A stretch of 64,000 bases of DNA from the NCBI GenBank assembly GCA_963750045.1, contig CAVVPD010000003.1, forward strand, positions 186,001 through 250,000, read 5' to 3'. A model generated the notes under the pieces. It was not told the DNA's origin, did no database searches, and saw nothing but the letters and a program-made list of their open reading frames with translations. The position numbers and the translations under genes are program-made. Positions 26,371 to 35,569 of this stretch are shown here, piece after piece. This DNA is from DASUAS01 sp963750045 (GTDB lineage Bacteria; Actinomycetota; Acidimicrobiia; IMCC26256; DASPTH01). The stretch's first letter is position 1. Each line of letters opens with the position of its first letter.

Positions 26371-27945
26371 TTACCGCCCGATCGAGGGATCCTGCGACGG
26401 ACCTCCCGTCACGACGATGTCCTGGTCGACACCGACGACGTCGAGCTCGCGCAGCTGGAGGTTGTCGTAGGCGAGGACGCCCATCTCCGGCAGGTCGAGC
26501 CCGGCGATCTCGTCGGCCTCTTCGGAACGGATCCCGCCCTTCATGATCGCGTTCTGGATCTTGAAGAACGCGTAGGCGATGCCGCCCATCACGAAGATGA
26601 TCACCAGGGAACCGACCACCTGGGCCCCGAGCTGCTTGAACCCGAGGCTGGTGTCGTACAGGAACCCGGTGACGCCGTGGCCGGCCGTGGTCGATCCGGT
26701 GGTGCCGTTCCAGCCGGCGCCGTAGCGGCCGTCGGAGAAGATGCCGATGGTCAGGACGCCCCAGATGCCGCACACACCGTGCACCGAGATCGCACCCACC
26801 GGGTCGTCGATGCCCTTGCGCTCGAAGAAGAACACGGACTCGACGACGATCACCGCGGCGATCGCGCCGATGACCGCGGCGGCCCACGGCTGCACGAAGG
26901 CGCAGGGGGCGGTGATCGCCACCAGGCCGGCGAGCATGCCGTTCGCCATCATGCCCGGGTCGGGCTTCTTCATCCGCCACTGGCAATAGAACATCGCGAT
27001 CGTGGCGCCGAACGCGGCGGCGATGGCCGTGTTGACCGCCACCACCGTGAAGCGCAGGTCGGTGGCCGCCAGCGTCGAGGCAGCGTTGAACCCGAACCAC
27101 CCGAACAGCAGGATGAACGTGCCGAGCATCGCCATCGGGATGCTGTGTCCCGCCAACGTGCGCGGTTTGCCGTCGGGTCCGTACTTGCCGATGCGGGCGC
27201 CGAGGACGATGGCGCCGGCGAGACCGGCGATACCACCCATGGCGTGCACCACGCCGGAACCGGCGAAGTCGACGTAGCCGAAGCCGAGGTCCCAGCTGTT
27301 GCCGAGCTTGGCCAGCCAACCGCCGCCCCAGGTCCACCCACCGAAGATCGGGTAGTAGAGGGCGCCGCAGAACAGGCCCCAGCCCACGAACGCCTTCCAC
27401 TTCCACCGCTCGGCCATGGCGCCGGTCGGAATGGTCGCGGTGGTGTCCATGAACGCCACCATGTAGAGGAAGAAGGCTGCGACGGGCACGCTGTATGCGA
27501 CCCCCGAGAGACCCCAACCGCTCTTACCCCACAGGAACACCCAGTTGCCGCTGTTCCCGATGTGGATCAGCGACTGGGAACTCAAGGGCGTGGCATACCC
27601 GAAGATCGAGTAGCTGTACCCGCTGAACATGAGCGGGAAGCCCACGATGAAGAACGCCACGAATCCGAGTCCGAAGACCGCGAAGTTCGAGCTCACCACA
27701 TGGGCCGCGTGCTTGGCCCGGCAGAAGCCGGTCTCGACCAGCGCGAACCCGGCCTGCATGAAGATCACGAGCACCGCGCCGATGATGATCCAGAGGTTGT
27801 TGAGCCCCAGGTCGGTGTGGCTGATGCCCTTGATCGGATTGACATCGATGGACGGGTCGATCGCAAATGCTGCGACGTTCGTCAACAGCACCAACGCAGC
27901 GGTAACAGCCGCGACGATCCCGATCCGGCGTCTCATCCGTTTCAC
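26371..27945 (-). CDS. amt: Ammonium transporter Amt
   Basis: 524-residue Amt/MEP/Rh channel with a cleavable signal peptide (VAAVTAALVLLTNVAAFA) and eleven expected helices. Seen: MQAGFALVETGFCRAKHAAH, DFAGSGVVHAMGGIAGLAGA with the first pore His, AATDLRFTVVAVNTAIAA, and VHGVCGIWGVLTIGIFSDG with the second pore His. A C-terminal cytoplasmic tail of about 60 residues could contact a PII protein, but no glnB/glnK is adjacent, unlike most amt loci. GTG 27945 is preceded by GAGGAGG; an ATG overlapping it runs straight into a stop. Confidence 0.92.
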   Translation of the reverse strand: MKRMRRRIGIVAAVTAALVLLTNVAAFAIDPSIDVNPIKGISHTDLGLNNLWIIIGAVLVIFMQAGFALVETGFCRAKHAAHVVSSNFAVFGLGFVAFFIVGFPLMFSGYSYSIFGYATPLSSQSLIHIGNSGNWVFLWGKSGWGLSGVAYSVPVAAFFLYMVAFMDTTATIPTGAMAERWKWKAFVGWGLFCGALYYPIFGGWTWGGGWLAKLGNSWDLGFGYVDFAGSGVVHAMGGIAGLAGAIVLGARIGKYGPDGKPRTLAGHSIPMAMLGTFILLFGWFGFNAASTLAATDLRFTVVAVNTAIAAAFGATIAMFYCQWRMKKPDPGMMANGMLAGLVAITAPCAFVQPWAAAVIGAIAAVIVVESVFFFERKGIDDPVGAISVHGVCGIWGVLTIGIFSDGRYGAGWNGTTGSTTAGHGVTGFLYDTSLGFKQLGAQVVGSLVIIFVMGGIAYAFFKIQNAIMKGGIRSEEADEIAGLDLPEMGVLAYDNLQLRELDVVGVDQDIVVTGGPSQDPSIGR

Positions 27946-28133
27946 ATGGTCCTCCTCTTGAATGACGACGGGGTCACCGGACGTCAGGCGCCGTTGCCCG
28001 CTCTGCCTCGGCTCAGAGAACCGTAAGGAAGCGCAGTTTCCCGTTTGCCGCGAGAACGTGAACGAACTGCAACACGAACCTGACAGCTTGATGACGCCAG
28101 CGGTTCGGGCCTCCCGGCTCGTATCCTGAGGCC

Positions 28134-30879
28134 GTGCGAGAAGTCGCGATCGTCCCCCACACCCACTGGGACCGGGAGTGGTACGCCCCGTTCCAGACCT
28201 ACCGGGTGCAGCTGGTGCACCTCGTCGACGACCTCCTCGACCTGCTCGAGGGCGACCCCTCCTTCACCCGGTTCCTGCTCGACGGCCAGACCGCGGTGAT
28301 CGACGACTACCTGGAGGTACGCCCCGGCGGCCGCCCCCCGCCTGGCCGCCCTCGCCGCCGCCGGACGGCTCCAGGTGGGGCCGTGGATGATCCTGATGGA
28401 CGAGTTCATGGTCTCGGGCGAGACCATCGTGCGCAACCTGCAGCGGGGTCTGGCCCGCGCCGCCGACCTCGGCGGCGACGCCGCCATGCGCGTCGGCTAC
28501 CTCCCCGACATGTTCGGTCACGTCGCGCAGATGCCCCAGATCCTGCGCCTGGCCGGCCTCGAGCACGCGGTGGTCTGGCGGGGCGTGCCGGGCGCCGTCA
28601 CCCGGACCGGGTTCTGGTGGCGCGCCCCCGACGGCTCGACCGTCCGCGCCGAGTACCTCTACGGCTCGTACTCGAACGGTCGCGACATCCCCGCCGACCC
28701 CACGCAGCTGGTGGCACGTGCACGCGGCTACGAGGCCGAGCTCGGCGCCGCGGCGCTCCCCGGCGGCGGGATGCTGCTCATGAACGGCTCCGACCACCTC
28801 CTCCCCCAACCGTGGCTCGGGCACGTGGTCGCGTCGGCCAACGAGCTGCAGGACGACTACCACTTCTCCGTCACGTCGCTCGGCGAGTACGTACGCGACC
28901 AACCGGTCGACGATCTCCGCACGTGGTGCGGCGAGCTGCGCTCGGGTGCACGCGCGAACGTGTTGATGGGCGTGGCGTCCAACCGCGTCGACGTGCACCA
29001 GGCGGCCGCGCACGCCGAGCGGGCGCTCGAACGCCGGGCCGAGCCGTTGAGCGCGCTGCTGCTGCCGGCCGAAGACTTCCCCGAGGCCTTGCTCGGGATC
29101 GGTTGGCGCGAGCTGGTGCTCAACAGCGCCCACGACTCGTCGTGCGCGTGCAGCCACGACGAGGTCGTCGAGGCCGTCCGCGTCCGCTACCAGGAGGCGC
29201 GCCACGTCGGCGAGGCACTGACGCGTGACGCGCTGCGACGGCTCGCGACCGAGGTCGACGCGCCACCGTCGTCGACCATCACGGTGAACGCGGCCGCGCG
29301 CACGCGAGGTGGCCTGGTGACCGTGCCGCTGCCCGGCGCGGGCCCGGTGCACCTGGTGGCGGTCGACGACGGCACCGCGTGCCCGACCCAGGTCGTGGAG
29401 ACCACCGCCGGTGACGGGATCTCGACCGTCGTGGTCGGGCAGAAGATCCGCTGGGTGCTCGAGATGATGCGCGGCCCCGAGCTCGCCGGCGCCCGCGTCA
29501 CGCGGGTCGAGCAGGAGCTCCTCGCCGACGGCACGGTGGAGTTCACCTTCCACGACGCCGCCCCCGGCGAGCCCGAGCTCGACCTCGAGGCGACCCGGGA
29601 GACGCTGCTCGCGCTCGGCGACGCGGGCGAGACCATTTCGATCCGCCAGCGGCGCGCGCCGGTGCGGGAGGTCGTGTTCGCGGCCGATCCCGTTCCCGGG
29701 TTCGGCTGGCGCGCCTACCGGGCGGTCGAAGGCGACGGCCCCTCCACCGCGGTGCGCGCCGACGGCCTGACGCTCGCCAACGAGCACGTCCACGTGGCCG
29801 TCGATCCCGTCGACGGAACCCTCACCGTCGAGTCCGGCGGCGTGCGCGTCGAGGGCGTGAACCGCTACGTCGACGGCGGCGACGGAGGCGACACCTACAA
29901 CTACTCACCGCCCACCGTCGACACGATCGTCGAGCGTCCGGAGTCGGTCACCGTCGCGGTGGCGGAGTCCGGCCCGGCCCGGGCCCGCCTCGTCGTGCGC
30001 GCCCGGTACGCGCTGCCCACCCACGCCATCGGCACCGAGCGCGCGTGCGAGCGCCGTGGCGATGACACCACCGACACCGAGATCGTCACCACGTTGGAGC
30101 TGCGCACCGGCGAGCGCTTCCTCCGCGTGCACGTGGAGCTCGATCACCACGTGCGCGATCATCGGTTGCGCGCGCACTTCCCCCTTCCCGCGCCGGTCGA
30201 CGGCTCGGATGCCGAATGCGCCTTCGCCGTGGTGCACCGCGGGCTCACCGCCGAGGGCGGGCCCCACGAGGTCGGGCTCCCCACGTTCGTGTCGCGCCGG
30301 TTCGTCGACTGCTCGAACGCCGACGTCGGGCTCGCGCTGCTCCACGACGGTCTGCTCGAATACGAGGTGGTGGCCGGAGGCACCGAGGTGGCGCTCACGT
30401 TGCTCCGCGCCACCGGCTACCTCTCGCGGTCCGAGCTGTCGTTGCGGCCGAACCCCGCGGGTCCCCTCCATCCGCTCGAGGGCCCGCAGCTGCAACGGCG
30501 CCTCGCGCTCGACTACGCGGTGCTCCCCCACCGGGGCTCGTGGCGAGCCGCCGCGCTGCCGGCCGCCGCCGACGACTTCCTCGTACCGCTCGAGCGCGTC
30601 CGCGGTGGCGGCTGGCCCGGCGCCACCGGCCCCGCGACCGGACGGCGGCTGCACGTGGAGGGCGCCGAGGTCTCGGCGTTGCTCCGCGACGGGACCGGCG
30701 CGCTCACGCTGCGCGTCGTGAACCTCGCGTCGGAACCGACGGTGGTCACGGTGGCGCGCGCAGGCGCAGCCGTGGTCGGCAGCGTCGTCGATCTCGCGGG
30801 GACGGTGCGGGGCATTTTCGGTGGGTCCGCGCCGCTCCGGCCGTGGGAGATCCTCACGGTGCGGCTCGTCGACGCCTGA
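28134..30879 (+). CDS. Glycoside hydrolase family 38 alpha-mannosidase (one frame break)
   Basis: About 915 residues. N-terminal catalytic domain: VPHTHWDREWY (zinc His and Asp), VGYLPDMFGHVAQMPQIL with the nucleophile-bearing PDMFGH motif, and LLMNGSDHLLPQP. The three-helix domain contains LNSAHDSSCACSHDEV, which provides the last zinc His. A long beta-sandwich C-terminus follows, with VEGVNRYVDGGDGGDTYNYS and ending at LTVRLVDA. The frame breaks near 28322 in a C/G-rich run; downstream it continues as LAALAAAGRLQVGPW. No signal peptide is seen, so it probably trims mannosides inside the cell. Start GTG 28134. Confidence 0.87.
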
Positions 30880-30893
30880 GGCGCACCGGCACG

Positions 30894-32099
30894 TCAGCGC
30901 GCGGGACGGGCGAGGAGCACCTCGCCGTGCGGTTCGGTCGACGACCACGACGGATCCAGCCCGGGCACCGTCACCCGGGTGCCCGCGGGCGCGTCCCACA
31001 GGAGCGCGGGACGGTCGCCGTGCCACCGCACCGAGTACGACATCGGACCGCGACGGGTGGGCGCGTCGCGCACGTCGACCGGGAGACCGTCCCACTCGCG
31101 CGGCCAGTCGCCGAGGAGCGCGAGCGTGTCGTCGCCGTCCGTCACCAACACCTCACGCACCGAGCCGAGCAGCGCGGCGGCATCTCCGCGCGCGGTCAGG
31201 TCGCGCACGCGGGCCCACGAGCCCGTCGGCGGGTCCCGCCGCGCGATGCGGCGCCGTTCCCGGCCGGTCAGCCGGCTCCACCCGACGGCCGCCTCGGTGT
31301 CGAGGCCCCAGTCCTCGAGCACCGCCACCACTGCGGGGTCGACCTTCCAGGCCTGCCCGCCCAGGACCGCCGCGGGGCGGGCGGCGTCGACCGCCGCCTG
31401 CACCACGGGGTCGGGCAGCTCGACCCGCAGTCCCCGATCGAGCTGGGCCTGCCACCCGCGGGCGACCGCGTCGGCGGCGGGGAGCCCCTGCACCTCGACC
31501 GCGCCCAGGCCGCGCGCGTGCCGAGGGCGACCGCGGCACGCAACGACGTGCGGTGCGCGACCGGGAAGAGGAAGGCGGCCACCAGCCAGCGCGCCGCGGT
31601 CGCGCCGTGGCGCGAACGGGGCGTCGGAAGCGCCGCCGCTCGCGACGATCTCCTCGGCGTTCCCGCCGGTCCCCATCGCCCAACGCGAGGGCGGGCGAGC
31701 GGTGCGCAACGCGCTCCGACCGTCCGCGTAGACGGTCGTCTCGCCGAGGTCGACGGAGCTCGCGCCGCGCACCACCAGCGCCGCGACGAAGGGCGCCGGC
31801 GACTCGTTGGCGATCTCGACCAGCGCCACCTCGCCGTCGTCGGGCACCGGCACCCCGTACGCCCGCTGCACGGCATCGCCGCCGGGCACGCGCATCGACG
31901 TCTGTACGACGGGCATGCCGTCGACGAGCTGCTGGCGGACCGCGGCCTCGCGCGCCGGCACGTGCCACCGGTCGTCGGCCCCGATCCACCAGTCGAGCAT
32001 CCAGCCCGCGGCGTGCGGCGCGACGACGCCGGTGCGGTCGACCGCGGCACCACGTACGCCGCCGAGCACCCCGATCTCCGTCGTCGCGGCGTCGCCCAT
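30894..32099 (-). CDS. Unrecognised protein beside the mannosidase (two compensating frame breaks)
   Basis: About 400 residues, no family recognised. The N-terminal part contains APHAAGWMLDWWIGADDRWH and VEIANESPAPFVAALVVRG, a beta-rich segment. Between about 31514 and 31603 the apparent frame is Arg/Pro/Gly-rich, but the alternative frame reads RWLVAAFLFPVAHRTSLRAA, so two breaks (one repaired by a CG) bracket a real segment. The C-terminal part has LVTDGDDTLALLGDWPREWD and YSVRWHGDRPALLWDAPAGT, a small beta domain. Convergent with the GH38 gene, 14 bp apart. The length and Trp-rich beta segments could fit a carbohydrate-related role (inference only). Start ATG 32099. Confidence 0.65.
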   Translation of the reverse strand: MGDAATTEIGVLGGVRGAAVDRTGVVAPHAAGWMLDWWIGADDRWHVPAREAAVRQQLVDGMPVVQTSMRVPGGDAVQRAYGVPVPDDGEVALVEIANESPAPFVAALVVRGASSVDLGETTVYADGRSALRTARPPSRWAMGTGGNAEEIVASGGASDAPFAPRRDRGALAGGRLPLPGRAPHVVACRGRPRHARGLGAVEVQGLPAADAVARGWQAQLDRGLRVELPDPVVQAAVDAARPAAVLGGQAWKVDPAVVAVLEDWGLDTEAAVGWSRLTGRERRRIARRDPPTGSWARVRDLTARGDAAALLGSVREVLVTDGDDTLALLGDWPREWDGLPVDVRDAPTRRGPMSYSVRWHGDRPALLWDAPAGTRVTVPGLDPSWSSTEPHGEVLLARPAR

Positions 32100-32109
32100 C
32101 ACGCGCGGC

Positions 32110-33141
32110 TCACGAGAGGCCGTGGAGCTCGGCCTTCGCCTCGCGGAGCATGAGCTCGGGCACGAGGTCGGCGGGGCGTCGCCCCCCGTAGAGCACCGCC
32201 CCCACCATCGAGGCGATCGGCATCTCGATGCCGGCGCGGGTCGCCAGCTCGAGCAGCGCCGCGGTGCTCTTCACGCCTTCGGCCACCATGTTCAACTCCG
32301 CGACGATCTCGTCGAGCGAACGGCCCCGCCCGAGCTCGAAGCCGACGCTGCGGTTCCGGCTCTTCGGGCTGGTGCACGTGGCGACGAGATCGCCGAGACC
32401 GGCGAGACCGGCGAAGGTCATCGGCTCGCCCCCCAGCGCGACACCGAGGCGAGCGACCTCGGCCAACCCCCGGGTGATCAGGGCCGCCTGGGTGTTGTCG
32501 CCGTACCCGAGGCCGGCCGCGGTGCCCGACGCGATCGCGATCACGTTCTTCATCGCACCCGCGACCTCGCACCCGACCACGTCGGGGTTCGTGTACACGC
32601 GGAAGCTCCGGCTCATGCACAGCTGCTGCAGGTCGCGCGCGGTCTCGGCGTCGCGGCAGGCGATCACCGATGCCGCGGGCTGGCCCTCCGCGACCTCGCG
32701 AGCGAGGTTGGGCCCCGTGAGCACCGCCACGCGGTCGGGATCGTGCCCGGTCAGCACCTCGAGGGTGACCTCGGTCATCCGCAGCAGCGTGCCGCCCTCG
32801 ATGCCCTTGGCCAGGCTCACGACGGGCACATCGGCGCGCACCTGCGACGCGGCCGCCTCGAGCACCGCTCGGTAGCCGTGCGACGGCACCGCCATCACCA
32901 CCACCCGGGCGCCCGCACAGGCCGCCGCGAGATCCGCGCTGGCGCGGAGGGCTTCCGGCAGCACGATGCCGGGAAGATAGGTGGGGTTCTCGTGCCGGGT
33001 GGCGATGGCGTGGACCAGCTCCCGGTCGCGGCCCCACAACGTGGTCGGCGCGTGCTCGCTGATGATCGCGGCGACGGTGGTGCCCCACGAGCCGGCGCCG
33101 ATCACGGCCACGGACGCTGCGGACTCCACGCTCGGTAGCAT
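32110..33141 (-). CDS. gpsA: NAD(P)-dependent glycerol-3-phosphate dehydrogenase
   Basis: 343 residues. Rossmann loop VAVIGAGSWGTTVAA at the start, VSLAKGIEG near residue 105, LTGPNLAREVAEGQPAASVI, the catalytic lysine region GAMKNVIAIASG, and TSPKSRNRSVGFELGRG toward the C-terminus. It makes sn-glycerol-3-phosphate for phospholipid synthesis. ATG 33141 precedes the nucleotide-binding strand by a short tail; the in-frame ATG at 33207 would nearly reach the divergent cofC gene. Possibly transcribed with the unknown gene 10 bp downstream. Confidence 0.93.
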   Translation of the reverse strand: MLPSVESAASVAVIGAGSWGTTVAAIISEHAPTTLWGRDRELVHAIATRHENPTYLPGIVLPEALRASADLAAACAGARVVVMAVPSHGYRAVLEAAASQVRADVPVVSLAKGIEGGTLLRMTEVTLEVLTGHDPDRVAVLTGPNLAREVAEGQPAASVIACRDAETARDLQQLCMSRSFRVYTNPDVVGCEVAGAMKNVIAIASGTAAGLGYGDNTQAALITRGLAEVARLGVALGGEPMTFAGLAGLGDLVATCTSPKSRNRSVGFELGRGRSLDEIVAELNMVAEGVKSTAALLELATRAGIEMPIASMVGAVLYGGRRPADLVPELMLREAKAELHGLS

Positions 33142-33212
33142 ACGTGCAGCGATGTTCCCCGCCTTCTCCCGCCGCACGCATCGCGACGAGCACCCGCGAT
33201 GACGCACCTCTG

Positions 33213-33803
33213 ATGACGGCGACCGGGGTCGCGATCCCGATTCGCGCGTTCGCGCTCGGCAAGGCGCGCCTGGCCGACACCCTCGACGCCGCCACCCGCG
33301 CGTCCCTCGGGCAACGCTGGGCCGAGCAGGTGGTGCACGCCGCCGCCCCGATGACCACCCTCGTGGTGTCGTCCGATCCGGGAGTCGGCAGGTGGGCCGC
33401 CCGCCTCGGAGTGGCCGTGGTCGACGACCCCGGTACGCTCGACGCCGCCGCCGCCGCCGGGCGCGACCGGTTGCGCGATCTCGGGTGCAGTCGGGCGGTG
33501 ATCGCTCACGCCGACCTCCCCCATGCGCGTGCGCTCGCCCGCCTCGCCCGCGACGGCTCGCGTCCCGTCATCGCGCTCGTCCCGTGCCACCGCGACGACG
33601 GGACTCCCGTGCTCTCGCTCCCGACCTCGGTCGCGTTCCGCTTCGCGTACGGCCCCGGCTCGTTCCGGCGTCACGCCGCCGAAGGTCGCCGCCTCGGCCT
33701 CGGGGTCCGGGTGGTGCGCGATCGTGACCTGGGGTTCGACGTCGACGTCCCCGACGACCTGGCGGAGCTCGCCACCGATCTCCAGGCGTCGCCGGCACGG
33801 TGA
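33213..33803 (+). CDS. cofC: 2-phospho-L-lactate/phosphoenolpyruvate guanylyltransferase
   Basis: 196-residue CofC/FbiD nucleotidyltransferase for coenzyme F420 synthesis. AIPIRAFALGKARLA is the nucleotide-binding N-terminus, IAHADLPHA the metal/GTP loop, RDDGTPVLSLP and FRFAYGPGSFRRHAAEGRRL the substrate motif, and DLGFDVDVPDDLAELA the end of the fold. In actinobacteria this enzyme (FbiD) loads phosphoenolpyruvate. It overlaps the next gene by GTGA. Its presence matches the F420-type oxidoreductase at 20.7 kb. Confidence 0.87.
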   Translation: MTATGVAIPIRAFALGKARLADTLDAATRASLGQRWAEQVVHAAAPMTTLVVSSDPGVGRWAARLGVAVVDDPGTLDAAAAAGRDRLRDLGCSRAVIAHADLPHARALARLARDGSRPVIALVPCHRDDGTPVLSLPTSVAFRFAYGPGSFRRHAAEGRRLGLGVRVVRDRDLGFDVDVPDDLAELATDLQASPAR

Positions 33804-34510
33804 TCGACCACGACCTCCCCACGCCTGCACGCGTGCTGGCGATCGGCGCCCACCCCGACGACGTCGAGTTCGGCTGCGGCGCGACGCTGGCGAAGTGGAC
33901 CGCGGCCGGCGCCCACGTGGAGTTGGCCGTGCTCACGGACGGGTCGAAGGGCACCTGGGATCCTCACGCCGATCTGGCCGCGCTCGTGGCCGCCCGTCAG
34001 GCCGAGCAGCGCGAGGCAGCCCGGATGCTCGGCGCCGTCGACGTCCATTTCCTCGGCGTGGTCGACGGCGAGCTCGAGGCCGACGCCGCCACCCGCAGGC
34101 GCGTGTGCGCGCTCCTCCGCACGGTGCGGGCCGACGTGCTGCTCGGACCCGACCCGTGGAAGCAGTACCGCCTCCACCCGGATCACCACCAGGCCGGACG
34201 ACTCGTGATCGACGGCCTCGTCGCAGCCCGCGATCCGCACTTCTTCCCCGATGCGGGCACCCCCCACCGGCCCGACCATCTGCTCCTCTTCGAGGCCGAG
34301 GTCGTCGACCACGTCGAGGGCGTCGACGCGGACGCGGTGGCCGCGAAGACCGATGCCCTGCTCTGTCACCGGAGCCAGTGGCTCTCCACCATGGGCATCG
34401 ACGAAGCGAGCCCCGCCGCCGCGGCGCAGCGCGACGCGTTCGCAGCCAAAGTCCGAGCCGAGATCACCACCGCCGGCGGCGAGCCCTTCAAGCACCTCAC
34501 CGGCCTCTAA
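33800..34510 (+). CDS. PIG-L/LmbE-family deacetylase
   Basis: 236 residues. AIGAHPDDVEFGCGATLA gives the zinc His and Asp-Asp; YRLHPDHHQAGRLV gives the later zinc His. The family removes acetyl groups from sugar amides (GlcNAc-inositol types). It lacks the Mca motifs seen at 6 kb, and the short C-terminus also differs from MshB, so the substrate is open. GTG 33800 overlaps the cofC stop, which implies coupled translation; a role tied to F420 or to a glycosylated cofactor is only a suggestion. Confidence 0.82.
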   Translation: MIDHDLPTPARVLAIGAHPDDVEFGCGATLAKWTAAGAHVELAVLTDGSKGTWDPHADLAALVAARQAEQREAARMLGAVDVHFLGVVDGELEADAATRRRVCALLRTVRADVLLGPDPWKQYRLHPDHHQAGRLVIDGLVAARDPHFFPDAGTPHRPDHLLLFEAEVVDHVEGVDADAVAAKTDALLCHRSQWLSTMGIDEASPAAAAQRDAFAAKVRAEITTAGGEPFKHLTGL

Positions 34511-34572
34511 CACCGGCCTCGCACCCGCCTTCTGGCACCGGCCTTCCGGCACCGGCTCCTCCCTCGCGGCGT

Positions 34573-34593
34573 CCGGTCGGTACGACCGACCGG
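34573..34593 (+). terminator. Stem-loop downstream of the PIG-L gene
   Basis: CCGGTCGGT and ACCGACCGG form a 9-bp perfect stem around ACG, 62 bp after the PIG-L stop. A second shorter inverted repeat (CGTACGA at 34594-34600 with TCGTACG at 34612-34618) follows at once. No T run. They probably end cofC-PIG-L transcripts, although an operator cannot be excluded. Confidence 0.45.
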
Positions 34594-34640
34594 CGTACGA
34601 GCGACGGACGTTCGTACGCTCCGTGTGGGAGCACGAAAAG

Positions 34641-34666
34641 AAGGAGGGCCCCGGAGGGCCCTCCTT
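34641..34666 (-). terminator. Rho-independent terminator after the H1-like gene
   Basis: AAGGAGGGCCC (34641-34651) and GGGCCCTCCTT (34656-34666) form an 11-bp perfect stem with a CGGA loop. On the minus strand the stem is followed by CTTTTC, so it terminates the HU/H1-like transcripts whose last stop is at 34689. Confidence 0.88.
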
Positions 34667-34688
34667 CCCGTTCGACGCTGGAGCGGTG

Positions 34689-35246
34689 CTACCGGCGCTT
34701 GGTGGCACGGCGCTTCGCGGGCGCCTTCTTCGCAGTCCGGCGCTTCGCGGGCGCCTTCTTCGCAGTCCGGCGCTTCGCGGGCGCCTTCTTCGCTGCTGCC
34801 TTCTTCACGGTCCGGCGCTTCGCGGGCGCCTTCTTCGCAGTCCGGCGCTTCGCCGGGGCCTTCTTCGCTGCTGCCTTCTTCGCAGTCCGGCGCTCGCGGC
34901 TTCTTGCAGTCCGGCGCTTCGCGGGCGCCTTCTTCGCAGTCCGGCGCTTCGCGGGCGCCTTCTTCGCAGTCCGGCGCTTCGCGGGCGCCTTCTTCGCAGT
35001 CCGGCGCTTCGCGGGCGCCTTCTTCGCAGTCCGGCGCTTCGCGGGCGCCTTCTTCGCAGTCCGGCGCTTCGCCGGGGCCTTCTTCGCAGCTGCCTTCTTC
35101 GCAGCTGCCTTCTTCGCAGTGCGCTTGGCCGGCTTCCGTGCCGTCGTCTTCTTCGCGACGCGACGCTTGGCCGGCTTGCGGGCCGTCGTCTTCTTTGCCG
35201 CTGTCTTCCGTGCTGTGCGTCTCTTTGCGGGAGGCACGGTCACCAC
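34689..35246 (-). CDS. Histone H1-like lysine/alanine-rich repeat protein
   Basis: 185 residues made almost only of Lys, Arg, Ala, Pro and Thr in tandem copies of KKAPAKRRTA (about ten copies), with variants KKAAAKKAPAKRRT. No globular domain. Such tails bind DNA and compact it, as in eukaryotic H1 C-termini and the PAKK tail of mycobacterial HupB. Here the tail is a separate gene starting 47 bp after the HU stop, so HU and tail are made as two proteins. One unit is altered (RTARSRERRTAKK), reflecting a net 6-base loss. Copy number may be unreliable in assembly. Confidence 0.85.
   Translation of the reverse strand: MVTVPPAKRRTARKTAAKKTTARKPAKRRVAKKTTARKPAKRTAKKAAAKKAAAKKAPAKRRTAKKAPAKRRTAKKAPAKRRTAKKAPAKRRTAKKAPAKRRTAKKAPAKRRTARSRERRTAKKAAAKKAPAKRRTAKKAPAKRRTVKKAAAKKAPAKRRTAKKAPAKRRTAKKAPAKRRATKRR
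34706..35125. repeat. Tandem 30-bp coding repeats
   Basis: Near-identical 30-base units (plus-strand form includes GCGCTTCGCGGGCGCCTTCT) repeat through the H1-like gene, sometimes with a 15-base CTGCTGCCTTCTTCG-like insert. One unit near 34890-34915 is shortened by 6 bases. They encode the KKAPAKRRTA decapeptide and are coding, not CRISPR. Confidence 0.9.
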
Positions 35247-35293
35247 CTTTCGCTAGGGATAGTCATAGCGCAGGAACCGGCGGGAGCCAGTAC

Positions 35294-35569
35294 CTACTTG
35301 TTCACGGCTGACTTGAAGGCGGCTCCTGCCGAGAATTTCACGCCCTTTGACGCCGCGATCTGGACCGGCTCACCCGTCCGCGGGTTGCGACCTGTGCGTG
35401 CCGCGCGCGATGACCGGGAGAAGGAACCGAAACCGGGAAGTGTGACCTTGTCGTCACTTGCGACCGCGGCCTGCACCGACTCGATGAGCGCGTTCAGCGC
35501 GCGCTCTGCGTCGGCTTTGCTGAGCCCGGCCCCCTCCGCAATGCTGTCGACGAGCTCTGACTTGTTCAC
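35294..35569 (-). CDS. hup: HU-family nucleoid protein
   Basis: 91-residue HU/IHF protein, full length for a stand-alone HU: NKSELVDSIAEGAGLSKADA helix pair, VTLPGFGSFSRSSRAARTGR beta arm start, NPRTGEPVQIAASKGVKFSA arm with the conserved Pro, and FKSAVNK end. GTG 35569 is used because the domain begins there; the earlier ATG at 35614 adds a non-conserved leader. Unlike mycobacterial HupB it carries no lysine-rich tail; that function lies in the next gene, which follows in the same direction. Confidence 0.93.
   Translation of the reverse strand: MNKSELVDSIAEGAGLSKADAERALNALIESVQAAVASDDKVTLPGFGSFSRSSRAARTGRNPRTGEPVQIAASKGVKFSAGAAFKSAVNK

Noticed and set aside
27946..28133. GlnR-type operator upstream of amt
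   Set aside because: A GTTCAC and GGAAAC pair is present, but spacing does not match the consensus and no second half-site pair is evident.
34700..35120. CRISPR-like array of 30-bp direct repeats
   Set aside because: Repeats are contiguous without unique spacers and encode KKAPAKRRTA in one frame of an H1-like gene.
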